A stretch of 7,955 nt of DNA from Ignavibacteriales bacterium (GCA_027080245.1 JALWSN010000120.1:1-7955); one strand, 5' to 3'. Numbered from the stretch's first letter, positions 1-6,239 are shown. Notes: generated by a model from the sequence alone, not told the origin. Program-made: numbers and translations.

Positions 1-124
1 TAAAACCAGCAAATCGGACAAATACGTTACCCGCAAATTTGTTGATTTGCATCTCCAAATTGGAATTGAAGCAATGACTGAAATCGAGCAAAAAGGCGAA
101 AAAATTAAACATTTCAGATATTAA
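1..124 (+). CDS. 3' end of an unrecognised gene
   Basis: The frame beginning at base 2 is open from the window edge to a TAA at 122-124 and gives 40 C-terminal residues, ending IEQKGEKIKHFRY. The piece is charged and soluble, with no membrane segment, and its codon use resembles the neighbouring genes, so I take it as the tail of a real gene whose body lies upstream. I do not recognise the family from so short a piece. The next gene starts about 154 bases later, so the two are probably separate transcription units, perhaps divided by the GC-rich hairpin at 145-168. Confidence 0.6.
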   Translation, partial: KTSKSDKYVTRKFVDLHLQIGIEAMTEIEQKGEKIKHFRY

Positions 125-144
125 CGGGCTGATTTTAATGAGCC

Positions 145-168
145 GCCGGGGCTATACCCCTTTCTGGC
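145..168 (+). terminator. GC-rich hairpin after the first stop codon, possible weak terminator
   Basis: GGGG (148-151) and CCCC (157-160) pair around a CTATA loop. GCC (145-147) can pair with GGC (166-168) across an unpaired TTTCT. The stem begins 20 bases after the stop of the upstream partial gene, and CCCC is followed by TTT. The stem is short and the T-run is only three bases, so a role in termination is a guess based on position. Confidence 0.25.
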
Positions 169-278
169 ACGATTTGTGCGCCTATTGTGCGAAGAGAAAC
201 AAATTATTTTGAAAATTTGCCGGTTTTAATTGTTTGCAAATTAAAAAGTCTATTAAAATAAAAAAGGCGTTTAGTAAA

Positions 279-707
279 ATGAACAAAAAAGCTTTAATCA
301 CCTTGCTTGCAATTTTTAGCTTCATTTTTTTGAGCTTCCATTCGGTTCGCGCGCAGTCGGGCGCGGTTCAAACGGCGGTTAAATTATTTAAATATGTTAC
401 CGTCAAAAATTACCGCAAAGCTTCCAAATTAATCGCTTACAAAGGCAGCAATCTTAAAAGAAATCTGAAAACCAGCTACAATTACAACGTTAAATCCGAA
501 AGAAAAAAGGTAGAAAGAATTTGCAAGCGGATTTTCAAGTATTTCAGAATTAGCGATTCTTTCAAAATACTAAAGCGCAAAACTAAAAACTTGAAAAATG
601 GAGGCAGGGAAATTTTCGTCCAATTCAAAAGCGGCAAACAAAAGCTTGAAATTGGTTTCAAGTTTGTGAAAGTTAAGGACAAATATTTGCTTGCGGACAT
701 TGACTGA
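279..707 (+). CDS. small secreted basic protein, possible NTF2-like fold
   Basis: This encodes a predicted exported protein of 142 residues. The frame is open from a TTG at 234, but I prefer ATG 279. From there the protein opens with a classical signal peptide: MNKK, a hydrophobic core at about residues 5-20, then VRA-Q with likely cleavage after residue 25. An AAGGCG sequence also lies about 9 bases upstream of that ATG. The mature part is strongly basic, with many Lys and Arg. Its layout is a helix AVKLFKYVTVKNYRKASKLI, a middle KRIFKYFRI stretch, then beta-like segments ending VKVKDKYLLADID. This resembles small NTF2-like (DUF4878-type) periplasmic proteins, where a helical start and a closing 'V..dgkW.i.di' strand are usual; that is a fold-level impression only. 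The end overlaps the next gene by 17 bases, so the two are probably co-translated. Function unknown. Confidence 0.72.
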   Translation: MNKKALITLLAIFSFIFLSFHSVRAQSGAVQTAVKLFKYVTVKNYRKASKLIAYKGSNLKRNLKTSYNYNVKSERKKVERICKRIFKYFRISDSFKILKRKTKNLKNGGREIFVQFKSGKQKLEIGFKFVKVKDKYLLADID

Positions 708-1146
708 ATCTAACTATAAAAAAGCCCGGCGCTTGTTTGGGAAATTAAACGATTCCTTTTTTGCTTTAATTGCATTGCAGGTGGTTCTTGCGATTACGGC
801 TTATTTTGTGAGAGCAAACAATTACTTGCCCTTTCGGCATTGGGGAAAAACCTATTATTATTGGTTGATGCTAATCAATGCCTCGGCGGTAGCCGTCGCT
901 AAAGGGTTTCAGCGGGCTGCCGCGGGAAAGGCTAAAACTTTCCTTGAATTTCCGGACGCGTTAAACCATTTGATGAAAAGAAAAATAGCAATCTACGTCG
1001 CTCTTTTCTTGGCGAATGTTGCCAATGTCGCTGTATTTCTTTTTACTAACAACTATTTTTCCGTTGCGCTTTTTGTAATTATCCTGCTTTTGTTTTTTGC
1101 TTACAAACCTTTGGAAAAGGAATTCTTAAGCGCCGCAGGAGGATGA
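691..1146 (+). CDS. four-helix membrane protein of unknown function
   Basis: This is a predicted inner-membrane protein of about 151 residues with four hydrophobic segments, near residues 23-40 (SFFALIALQVVLAITAYFV), 56-72, 97-117 and 122-141. Both ends are charged. No ATG or GTG lies near the N-terminus, so the start must be TTG at 691 or 700. I choose 691 because AAGGA sits at 675-679, 11 bases upstream; a start at 700 would give the N-terminus MTESNYKKARR. Either choice overlaps the upstream secreted-protein gene (stop at 707), which implies translational coupling. I see no catalytic motif and recognise no family. The pairing with a signal-peptide protein suggests an envelope role, which is inference. 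The gene is followed by a run of nine Ts (1147-1155) without a clear hairpin. Confidence 0.68.
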   Translation: MRTLTESNYKKARRLFGKLNDSFFALIALQVVLAITAYFVRANNYLPFRHWGKTYYYWLMLINASAVAVAKGFQRAAAGKAKTFLEFPDALNHLMKRKIAIYVALFLANVANVAVFLFTNNYFSVALFVIILLLFFAYKPLEKEFLSAAGG

Positions 1147-1169
1147 TTTTTTTTTGATTTAGCCTTCCG

Positions 1170-1256
1170 CTACTGGCTTTTGTCCATTGTAAAACCGGTG
1201 GCGCCGTAAATTAAAAGAATAATTACCGAAATGTAATTCATGAAAGCCCAAGGCAT
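1170..1256 (-). CDS. possible 28-residue single-helix membrane peptide
   Basis: On the minus strand an ATG at 1256-1254 opens a 28-codon frame ending TAG at 1172-1170. The peptide begins MPWAFMNYISVIILLIYGAT and ends GFTMDKSQ: one hydrophobic helix at about residues 8-19 with a short polar tail, like many small membrane proteins. Codon use (GGC GCC ACC GGT in the middle) looks like the real genes here rather than AT-rich noise. Against it, there is no Shine-Dalgarno sequence, a stop codon lies just three codons upstream (TAA CGG CAG AAA ATG), and the frame is short enough to be chance. If real, it runs convergently towards the four-helix protein gene and divergently from the RpiR-type regulator. 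Confidence 0.3.
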   Translation of the reverse strand: MPWAFMNYISVIILLIYGATGFTMDKSQ

Positions 1257-1274
1257 TTTCTGCCGTTAAAATTG

Positions 1275-1385
1275 ATGAAATCCCAAACCCTTAAAACCAA
1301 ATTTAACTGGCGCATTGAGTTTGCGCCGGGCGTGGGTCATTCTAACAACAAAATGAAAAAATTTGCCGAAAAGTTTCTTTTTTAA
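1275..1385 (+). pseudogene. C-terminal relic of an alpha/beta hydrolase
   Basis: A 36-codon frame from ATG 1275 to TAA 1383-1385 ends with FNWRIEFAPGVGHS, NNKM and AEKFLF. This matches the C-terminal pattern I know from a set of bacterial alpha/beta hydrolases (W-x-x-x-x-VPGVGHSN-x-x-M, then a helix and a final L/F-F), in which the His of GHS is the catalytic histidine. The frame is open upstream to 1215 but stops at TAA 1212-1214. No nucleophile elbow (G-x-S-x-G) and no sheet core are present, so at most the last few percent of an enzyme of usual length survives. I therefore read it as a decayed or deletion-truncated gene. No ribosome binding site precedes the ATG. Its stop lies directly before the inverted-repeat structure at 1387-1449. 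The family assignment rests on motif memory over about 25 residues. Confidence 0.4.
1309..1327. repeat. 6-bp GC-rich inverted repeat inside the hydrolase relic
   Basis: GGCGCA (1309-1314) and TGCGCC (1322-1327) are perfect complements around a 7-base loop. C1307-G1329 and a T-G wobble at 1308/1328 extend the stem. No T-run follows on either strand, so it does not look like an intrinsic terminator. It falls within the hydrolase-like coding frame and may simply be a by-product of that sequence. Confidence 0.3.
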
Positions 1386-1386
1386 T

Positions 1387-1449
1387 TTCCTCGCTTTTAG
1401 TATTTTATTTTTCTAAGATTTAATTTTAGAAAAATAAACTTGCGAGGAA
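1387..1449 (+). promoter_or_regulatory. nested inverted repeat that can hide the regulator's ribosome binding site
   Basis: Two perfect inverted repeats are nested here. The inner one pairs 1404-1416 (TTTATTTTTCTAA) with 1426-1438 (TTAGAAAAATAAA), 13 bp around a 9-base spacer that can extend the stem by a few more pairs. The outer one pairs TTCCTCGC (1387-1394) with GCGAGGAA (1442-1449). GCGAGGAA contains the GAGGA Shine-Dalgarno site of the regulator that starts at 1454. An RNA made from upstream of 1387 could thus fold with its ribosome binding site closed in an 8-bp GC-containing stem. Alternatively the 13-bp palindrome is a DNA operator for the dimeric RpiR-type regulator encoded next (autoregulation). 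The repeats are directly visible; both roles are inference. Confidence 0.5.
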
Positions 1450-1453
1450 CGGG

Positions 1454-2314
1454 ATGAGCGGAACGATGAATTCGAACAGCATCAGCAAGCTAAGCGAAAA
1501 GGTTAAGGAAAATTACAACAACTTTACCAAAACCGAAAGGCGAGTTGCGGATTATTTGCTGGAAAACGTGAACTCAATTGTTTTCCTTTCCATTCACGAA
1601 ATTGCGCGCAGGTTGAACGTTGGCTCGGGAAGCATAATGCGGTTGGCGACCAAGCTTGGCTACGACGGTTTTGCTTCCTTGAAAAAAGATTTGACTGCGC
1701 TTATTCAGGAAGATTTAACTCCGCTGGACAAATTCAAATTGATGCTCGACGATCCGAACGCCAGTCCGAACACAATCGAACAAATTGCGCGGAACGAAGT
1801 TGCAAATATTAATTCACTGGTTAATAATTTTAACGAGGAAAAATTTAACAATATCGTAAATATTTTGAGTAAAGCGGAAAACATTTACACAATGGGGCTG
1901 GGGCTTTCAAGCCACCTTGCGAACCTTACCAGTTACATGATGCGAAGAATTGGAATTAAAGCCTTTGCGCTTAACAAGCTGGGCATTACTTTTTCCGACC
2001 AGTTGATGCCCGCGGGCAAGAAGGATGTTCTAATTGCTTATTCCTTCCCCAAATATTCGCCAGAAACAATTGACGCCGCTAAATATTTTTACGAAAATAA
2101 GGCTAAAGTAATTGGCGTTACAAACAAACTTACCGCGCCGGTTATTCAATATTCCACGGAATACATGCTGGTGAAATCGGACAGCAAATACATTGCGGGC
2201 TCTTTGGGGGCTGTAAGCGTTTTAATTTACGCAATAGTAAACGACCTTGCATTGCGGGACAAGCAGAGGGCTAAAAGCGCCATTGAAGATATTATTAAGA
2301 AGAGACCAAAGTAA
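1454..2314 (+). CDS. MurR/RpiR-family transcriptional regulator (HTH + SIS)
   Basis: This is a DNA-binding regulator of 286 residues, the usual family length. The N-terminal RpiR HTH domain spans about residues 10-85: FTKTERRVADYLLEN, then SIHEIARRLNVGSGSIMRLA around residues 46-65 as the helix-turn-helix, followed by KLGYDGFASLKKDL. A C-terminal SIS (sugar isomerase) domain, which in this family senses phosphosugars, spans about 125-260, with MGLGLSSHLANL at 147-158 and DVLIAYSFPKYSPET at 191-205. The second motif lacks the S-x-S-G-x-T form of many SIS proteins and has SFPKYSPE instead, a variant I associate with some RpiR regulators. ATG 1454 is the start because GAGGA (1444-1448) lies 5 bases upstream; the ATG at 1466 would be too far. 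No sugar or amino-sugar gene lies beside it, so its target is not evident. The palindrome just upstream suggests autoregulation. Confidence 0.9.
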   Translation: MSGTMNSNSISKLSEKVKENYNNFTKTERRVADYLLENVNSIVFLSIHEIARRLNVGSGSIMRLATKLGYDGFASLKKDLTALIQEDLTPLDKFKLMLDDPNASPNTIEQIARNEVANINSLVNNFNEEKFNNIVNILSKAENIYTMGLGLSSHLANLTSYMMRRIGIKAFALNKLGITFSDQLMPAGKKDVLIAYSFPKYSPETIDAAKYFYENKAKVIGVTNKLTAPVIQYSTEYMLVKSDSKYIAGSLGAVSVLIYAIVNDLALRDKQRAKSAIEDIIKKRPK

Positions 2315-2394
2315 CAGCCTTCCCCTTTATTTCAACGCAATTTTTCCTTACTTCAAACTATTTATTTAAATTATTAAACTTGATTTCAGAATAT

Positions 2395-2425
2395 TTGTAC
2401 GTTGGAGTATCTGCCCGCGTAAGAT
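2395..2425 (+). promoter_or_regulatory. possible promoter for mgtE
   Basis: The 156-base gap between the regulator and mgtE contains TTGTAC (2395-2400) and TAAGAT (2420-2425), 19 bases apart, about 45 bases before the mgtE start. The match to a sigma70-type promoter is loose and the spacer is long, so this is only the best candidate in the gap. The gap has no convincing terminator and is not shaped like an M-box magnesium riboswitch. Confidence 0.18.
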
Positions 2426-2470
2426 ATTTGTTGTTTAGAAATTTTTACTCCTAATCCAAAGGAGGCGCTT

Positions 2471-3820
2471 ATGTTTGCCAAACTTGTTTTACCCGACATT
2501 AAAGAACTAATCGAACAAAAGGATTTAAAATCGATTAAGAATATTTTTCTCAAACTTCAGCCTCAGGACATTTCTGACTTAATTAATAAGCTCGACAAAG
2601 ATGTTGTCGAACTTGTTTTCCGATTGGCGCCTAAAGATAAAGCGGCGGACGTGTTCGCGGAATTGGAGCCCTCGTTACAGGAATACATTTTAAAACATTT
2701 CGTAGATGGTGAAATTAAAAGTTTGCTTTCGGAATTGGACCCGGACGACAGAACCGAACTTTTTGAGGATATGCCCGGCATATTTACGCAAAAACTAATT
2801 AGTTACCTTTCGCCGGAGGACAGGAAGGAAGCGCTTGAATTATTAGGCTTCCCCGAAGATAGCGTTGGTCGCCTGATGACACCTGAATATGTCGCGGTAA
2901 AGTCCGATTGGACAATAGCAAAGGGATTGGAGCATATTAAAAACTACGGGCGCGACGCCGAAACAATAAATATGATTTACGTAGTTGACGAAAAGTGGAA
3001 ATTAATCGACGACATTCCTATCAGAAGATTCATTCTCGCCGACAGTAATAAGCCAATTAAAGAAATAATGGATTACTCTGCTATTTTTATTAACGCTTAC
3101 GAAGACCAGGAAGAAGCCTACAAATTAATTAAAAGATATAATTTGACGGTCTTGCCGGTTGTTGACGACGAAGGAATTCTTTTGGGCATTATTACCGTAG
3201 ATGACGTAATTGACGTAAACGAGGAAGAAGTAACGGAGGATTTTCAGAAGGCATCGGCTATTGCTCCTACTGAAGAAAGCTACAATACTACAAGTCCAAT
3301 GTTGCTTTTCAGGAAGAGGATTGGTTGGCTTTTGATTCTTTTGGTTACAGATTTCTTTTCTTCAAGTATTATCGCTCATTACGAGAGCGCTATTAAAGCG
3401 GTGGTTGCCCTCGCCTTTTTTATTCCCGTGTTGATTGACAGCGGCGGAAACATTGCCGCACAATCCTCAACCTTAATTATCCGTTCTCTGGCTACCGGTG
3501 AATTGACTATTAAAAATTGGTTTAACGTTGTGAAAAAAGAGCTTTTAATTGGCTTGATGATTGGAATTTCGCTCGGATTAATTCTTTACATAAGAGGATT
3601 TTTCTGGCGGGGCGGACCAACTATCGGAATGATTGTAGGGCTTTCCATGGTGGGCATTACCATTTGGTCTAACTTGTTGGGAAGTTTACTCCCGATTTTA
3701 CTAACAAAATTTAAACTTGACCCTGCGGTAATTAGCAGCCCTTTGCTTACAACTGTAGTGGATTCTACCGGTTTGCTTATTTATTTTACCCTTGCGGGAT
3801 TTGTGTTTCATTTGTCTTAG
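2471..3820 (+). CDS. mgtE: magnesium transporter MgtE
   Basis: This is an inner-membrane Mg2+ channel/transporter of 449 residues, full length for the family. The acidic helical MgtE N domain covers about residues 1-130 (repeats such as LDKDVVELVFRLAPKDKAAD and LSELDPDDRTELFEDMP). Tandem CBS domains follow at about 135-255, starting LMTPEYVAV and ending VLPVVDDEGILLGIITVDDV. A membrane domain of five helices runs from about 283 to the C-terminus. Two conserved membrane motifs are visible: PVLIDSGGNIAAQSSTLIIR at 319-338, and TTVVDSTGLLIYF near the end, whose Asp (about residue 431) matches the pore Asp of known MgtE proteins. In the family, Mg2+ bound between the N and CBS domains closes the pore. 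The start is firm: AAAGGAGG (2458-2465) lies 5 bases before ATG, the best ribosome binding site in the window. A permease gene follows after 25 bases. Confidence 0.95.
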   Translation: MFAKLVLPDIKELIEQKDLKSIKNIFLKLQPQDISDLINKLDKDVVELVFRLAPKDKAADVFAELEPSLQEYILKHFVDGEIKSLLSELDPDDRTELFEDMPGIFTQKLISYLSPEDRKEALELLGFPEDSVGRLMTPEYVAVKSDWTIAKGLEHIKNYGRDAETINMIYVVDEKWKLIDDIPIRRFILADSNKPIKEIMDYSAIFINAYEDQEEAYKLIKRYNLTVLPVVDDEGILLGIITVDDVIDVNEEEVTEDFQKASAIAPTEESYNTTSPMLLFRKRIGWLLILLVTDFFSSSIIAHYESAIKAVVALAFFIPVLIDSGGNIAAQSSTLIIRSLATGELTIKNWFNVVKKELLIGLMIGISLGLILYIRGFFWRGGPTIGMIVGLSMVGITIWSNLLGSLLPILLTKFKLDPAVISSPLLTTVVDSTGLLIYFTLAGFVFHLS

Positions 3821-3845
3821 TGCGAAGTAAATAATTTAGAATAAA

Positions 3846-4952
3846 ATGAAAAATATTGCAAAAAAAGAATTATTCACGAAGATGAGTGGCGGGAATAAAA
3901 GGCTGTTTCTTGATTTCATAATTAAAGAATGGCTGCTATTTGCTTCGGCAATAGGTTTTTTAATTACTTCAATTTATTTTAAGAATATCCCGAAAATTTC
4001 ATCCGCCGAACTCGAAGTAATTATTATTATTACGGTTCTGTTCATTACCGTAAAAGGAATAGAAAAAAGCGGAATAATTCTTCTTCTTGCGCGAAGAATG
4101 GAAGCGGGTAAGTTTGTAGGATTGAAACTTGTAATCACAACTTTTTTTCTTTCAATGCTGATTACCAACGATGTAGCTTTAATTATTATTGTTCCGCTAA
4201 CGCTTTTAATTGAAAGCAGGCGAAAAGATGTTTTAATAATTCTCGAAGCGCTTGCCGCAAATGCCGGTTCGGCTTTTACTCCTTTGGGAAATCCGCAGAA
4301 CCTCTTTATTTATTGGTTTTACGACGTGTCGGCCAAGAATTTTATCGGCGCTATTTGGATTTTCTCCCTTTCCTTTTTAATAATTTTGATTTTGCTTTCA
4401 ATATTTCTTAAAACTAACGAAGTAACTTCCGCAAACAAAACAAAAGGCATCGACAAACACGGCAAGTTCTACGTTTTCTTTTTTTTGCTAACTTTAGCCG
4501 TTGTGTTGCGACTGCTGCCTTTGTGGATAGTTGGCATTGTACCCTTGTATTCGTTGGCTTTGGACAGACGAACCTTAAAAATAGATTACGGTTTAATATT
4601 TACTTTCTTATTTTTCTTCTTGCTGGCGGGGAACTTAAAACTTCTTTTTAATTCGAGCCTCGAAAATTCGGGGCATGTTTTTATCCTCTCGGCTTTTGTT
4701 AGTCAATTGATTAGCAATGTTCCTACAACATTGTTGTTTGCTAAGTTCACGGATAAATGGCAAGCTCTGCTGTGGGGCGCTAATGTAGGAGGCTTCGGAA
4801 ATATTATTGGTTCGTTGGCTAATTTAATTGCTTACAAGCTTTTTATTTCCTCAAAAGACGAAAAAAATATTTTTGCCTTCACTTTTAAATTTCTTGCTCT
4901 CGGCTATTCTCTTTTCTTAATAGGGATTCTTCTTTATTTTGTGTTTTTTTAG
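3846..4952 (+). CDS. ion-transporter superfamily permease (ArsB/NhaD/SLC13-like)
   Basis: This is a polytopic inner-membrane permease of 368 residues with about 10-12 hydrophobic segments. The two inverted halves typical of the superfamily each carry a marker. In half one they are ITNDVALIIIVPLT (about 106-119) and AGSAFTPLGNPQNLFIY (140-156). In half two they are LISNVPTTLL (288-297) and GANVGGFGNIIGSLANLIA (311-329). In relatives such residues line the substrate and Na+/H+ sites. Substrate cannot be read from sequence: arsenite, Na+/H+, citrate-Mg or dicarboxylate transport are all possible within the superfamily. At 368 residues it is shorter than the usual 400-470 but looks complete. ATG 3846 has only a poor ribosome binding site; ATG 3882 (Met13) is an alternative start. 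It lies 25 bases after mgtE, so co-transcription is likely and a cation- or anion-balance role is suggested, not shown. Confidence 0.83.
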   Translation: MKNIAKKELFTKMSGGNKRLFLDFIIKEWLLFASAIGFLITSIYFKNIPKISSAELEVIIIITVLFITVKGIEKSGIILLLARRMEAGKFVGLKLVITTFFLSMLITNDVALIIIVPLTLLIESRRKDVLIILEALAANAGSAFTPLGNPQNLFIYWFYDVSAKNFIGAIWIFSLSFLIILILLSIFLKTNEVTSANKTKGIDKHGKFYVFFFLLTLAVVLRLLPLWIVGIVPLYSLALDRRTLKIDYGLIFTFLFFFLLAGNLKLLFNSSLENSGHVFILSAFVSQLISNVPTTLLFAKFTDKWQALLWGANVGGFGNIIGSLANLIAYKLFISSKDEKNIFAFTFKFLALGYSLFLIGILLYFVFF

Positions 4953-5299
4953 CGGTTGAACTTCACTTTTTAAGCAATTTAATTCGAGTTGTTATTGGGG
5001 AAATTTTAACCAAAATTAATATTCAAAAATCGATTTGGTTTAATTAAATATGCGGCGTTTATTGTTTGCATCATTGTAATTTTTAATTTGGGCTTTACTT
5101 TCCCTTTTTTAATAAATTTAAGATTGCCGCCGAAAAAACCGACACAAGAGCTGCAAAAAAATGAAAAAAATTAATGAATATTTGGAACTTGCCCGAACTT
5201 AAGTTTGTAAGAATGCCGATAATTTGTAATTCTGTTGGCAAATTGTTTTTGAATACGGGAAATTCATTTGTTTGCAAATAAATTACGGAAGCGCAAAAT
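4953..5299. other. 347-base gap before gldA with several short gene-like frames
   Basis: No gene is certain here. On the + strand a frame open from 5010 to TAA 5172-5174 reads like a small membrane protein (hydrophobic IKYAAFIVCIIVIFNLGFTF, then INLRLPPKKPTQELQKNEKN) but has no ATG, GTG or usable TTG before its helix. Its stop overlaps an ATG (TAATG at 5172-5176) that opens a 35-codon frame to 5281, ending GKLFLNTGNSFVCK, again without a ribosome binding site. On the minus strand a 76-codon frame from 5325 to 5095 has two hydrophobic stretches, but it starts inside gldA. AT-rich DNA easily gives such hydrophobic frames. Decayed gene remnants or small proteins are possible; I see no clear promoter or terminator. 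Confidence 0.35.
5008..5040. repeat. 7-bp inverted repeat downstream of the permease gene
   Basis: AACCAAA (5008-5014) and TTTGGTT (5034-5040) are perfect complements with 19 bases between them. The site begins 55 bases after the permease stop. No T-run follows, so it is a poor intrinsic terminator; it could be chance or a protein-binding site. Confidence 0.25.
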
Positions 5300-6232
5300 A
5301 TGAGTATTGTTGTTGAAGGAATCACAAAAAAATACGGTAACCAGAGGGCTGTAGATCACATTTCCTTCGAAGTTAAAACAGGCGAAATTCTTGGGTTTTT
5401 AGGTCCCAACGGCGCGGGCAAAACAACCACAATGAAAATAATCACGTGCTTCATGGCGCCGTCGGACGGGGACGTGAAGGTTGACGGCATTTCAATTTTG
5501 GACGACCCGGACGCCGTCAAGAAAAAAATAGGCTACCTGCCCGAAAACAATCCGCTTTACAACGACATGCAGGTTCTGGATTACCTCGAATTTGTAGCCG
5601 AACTACAAGGGGTTCCAAAGGATTTAATTCCAAAACGAATTGCCGAAATGGTTAAAGTTTGTGGATTAAACGACGAAAAGCACAAACAAATAGGCGAGCT
5701 TTCCAAAGGTTACAAGCAAAGGGTGGGGCTGGCTCAGGCGATGATTCACGACCCGGAAATTCTAATTTTAGACGAGCCTACCACTGGCTTGGACCCAAAC
5801 CAAATCGTTGAAATCCGTAAGCTGATTAGAGATTTGGGACGGGAAAAAACCGTAATCCTGAGCACCCACATTCTGCCCGAAGTTGAAGCCACTTCCGACA
5901 GGATTTTAATTATTAACAAAGGTAAAATTGTTGCCGACGGCACAGCGGAAAGTTTGCGCAAACAGGCAAGCGGAACGGAAGTTCTGAGAGTGGGCATCGA
6001 AGGCGCAAGCGACAAGAACGAAGCGTTCAACGCCCTTAAATCAATCGACTCCGTGGCGATGGTGGACTTCGTCGCGGGCGAGGATTTCACGTTCCTTGTT
6101 AACAGTAAGGAAAATCAATCCTCCCGCAAGGAAATTTTCAACATGTGTGTCAGAAACAACTGGACTCTAAACGAACTGACGCCAGTTGAAACCAAACTTG
6201 AAGATATTTTCAGAGAACTAACAACAAATTAG
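5300..6232 (+). CDS. gldA: GldA-type ABC transporter ATP-binding protein
   Basis: This is the cytoplasmic ATPase of an ABC-2 type transporter, 310 residues. All nucleotide-binding motifs are present: Walker A GPNGAGKTT at 35-43, signature LSKGYKQR at 134-141, Walker B ILILDEP at 154-160 with the D-loop GLD to 165, and the switch His190 in STHIL. The Q-loop position reads GYLPENNPLY with Glu82 in place of Gln, a form I associate with GldA and related ABC-2 ATPases. About 90 residues after the ATPase core, ending TKLEDIFRELTTN, form the C-terminal extension usual in this subfamily. In Flavobacterium johnsoniae, GldA with GldF and GldG is needed for gliding, but homologues are common in non-gliding Bacteroidota relatives, so motility should not be assumed. 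ATG 5300 has GGAAG 8 bases upstream. The stop is 7 bases before the permease gene, indicating an operon. Confidence 0.88.
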   Translation: MSIVVEGITKKYGNQRAVDHISFEVKTGEILGFLGPNGAGKTTTMKIITCFMAPSDGDVKVDGISILDDPDAVKKKIGYLPENNPLYNDMQVLDYLEFVAELQGVPKDLIPKRIAEMVKVCGLNDEKHKQIGELSKGYKQRVGLAQAMIHDPEILILDEPTTGLDPNQIVEIRKLIRDLGREKTVILSTHILPEVEATSDRILIINKGKIVADGTAESLRKQASGTEVLRVGIEGASDKNEAFNALKSIDSVAMVDFVAGEDFTFLVNSKENQSSRKEIFNMCVRNNWTLNELTPVETKLEDIFRELTTN

Positions 6233-6239
6233 ATTGAAA

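Noticed and set aside
33..50. Inverted repeat GCAAAT / ATTTGC with a 6-base spacer
   Set aside because: It is inside the coding frame of the first partial gene, and six-base AT-rich arms are common by chance.
174..191. Direct repeat TTGTGCG at 174-180 and 185-191, one helical turn apart
   Set aside because: Seven bases repeated once is within chance, and no further copies or palindromic partner lie nearby.
185..211. Bacteroidota-style promoter (TTG then TATTTTG) before the secreted-protein gene
   Set aside because: The spacing is 17 bases and the second element lacks one base of the TAnnTTTG consensus, so I could not support it.
1147..1155. Run of nine Ts after the four-helix protein gene as an intrinsic terminator
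   Set aside because: No stable hairpin precedes the T-run.
2315..2470. Possible magnesium riboswitch (M-box or mgtA-type) before mgtE
   Set aside because: The 156-base gap shows no set of conserved stems or a terminator hairpin; it is AT-rich with only a strong ribosome binding site at its end.
5746..6090. 114-codon open frame on the minus strand
   Set aside because: It lies wholly inside gldA, whose Walker B, D-loop and H-loop are encoded there on the other strand; the minus translation is Ser- and Leu-rich without motifs.
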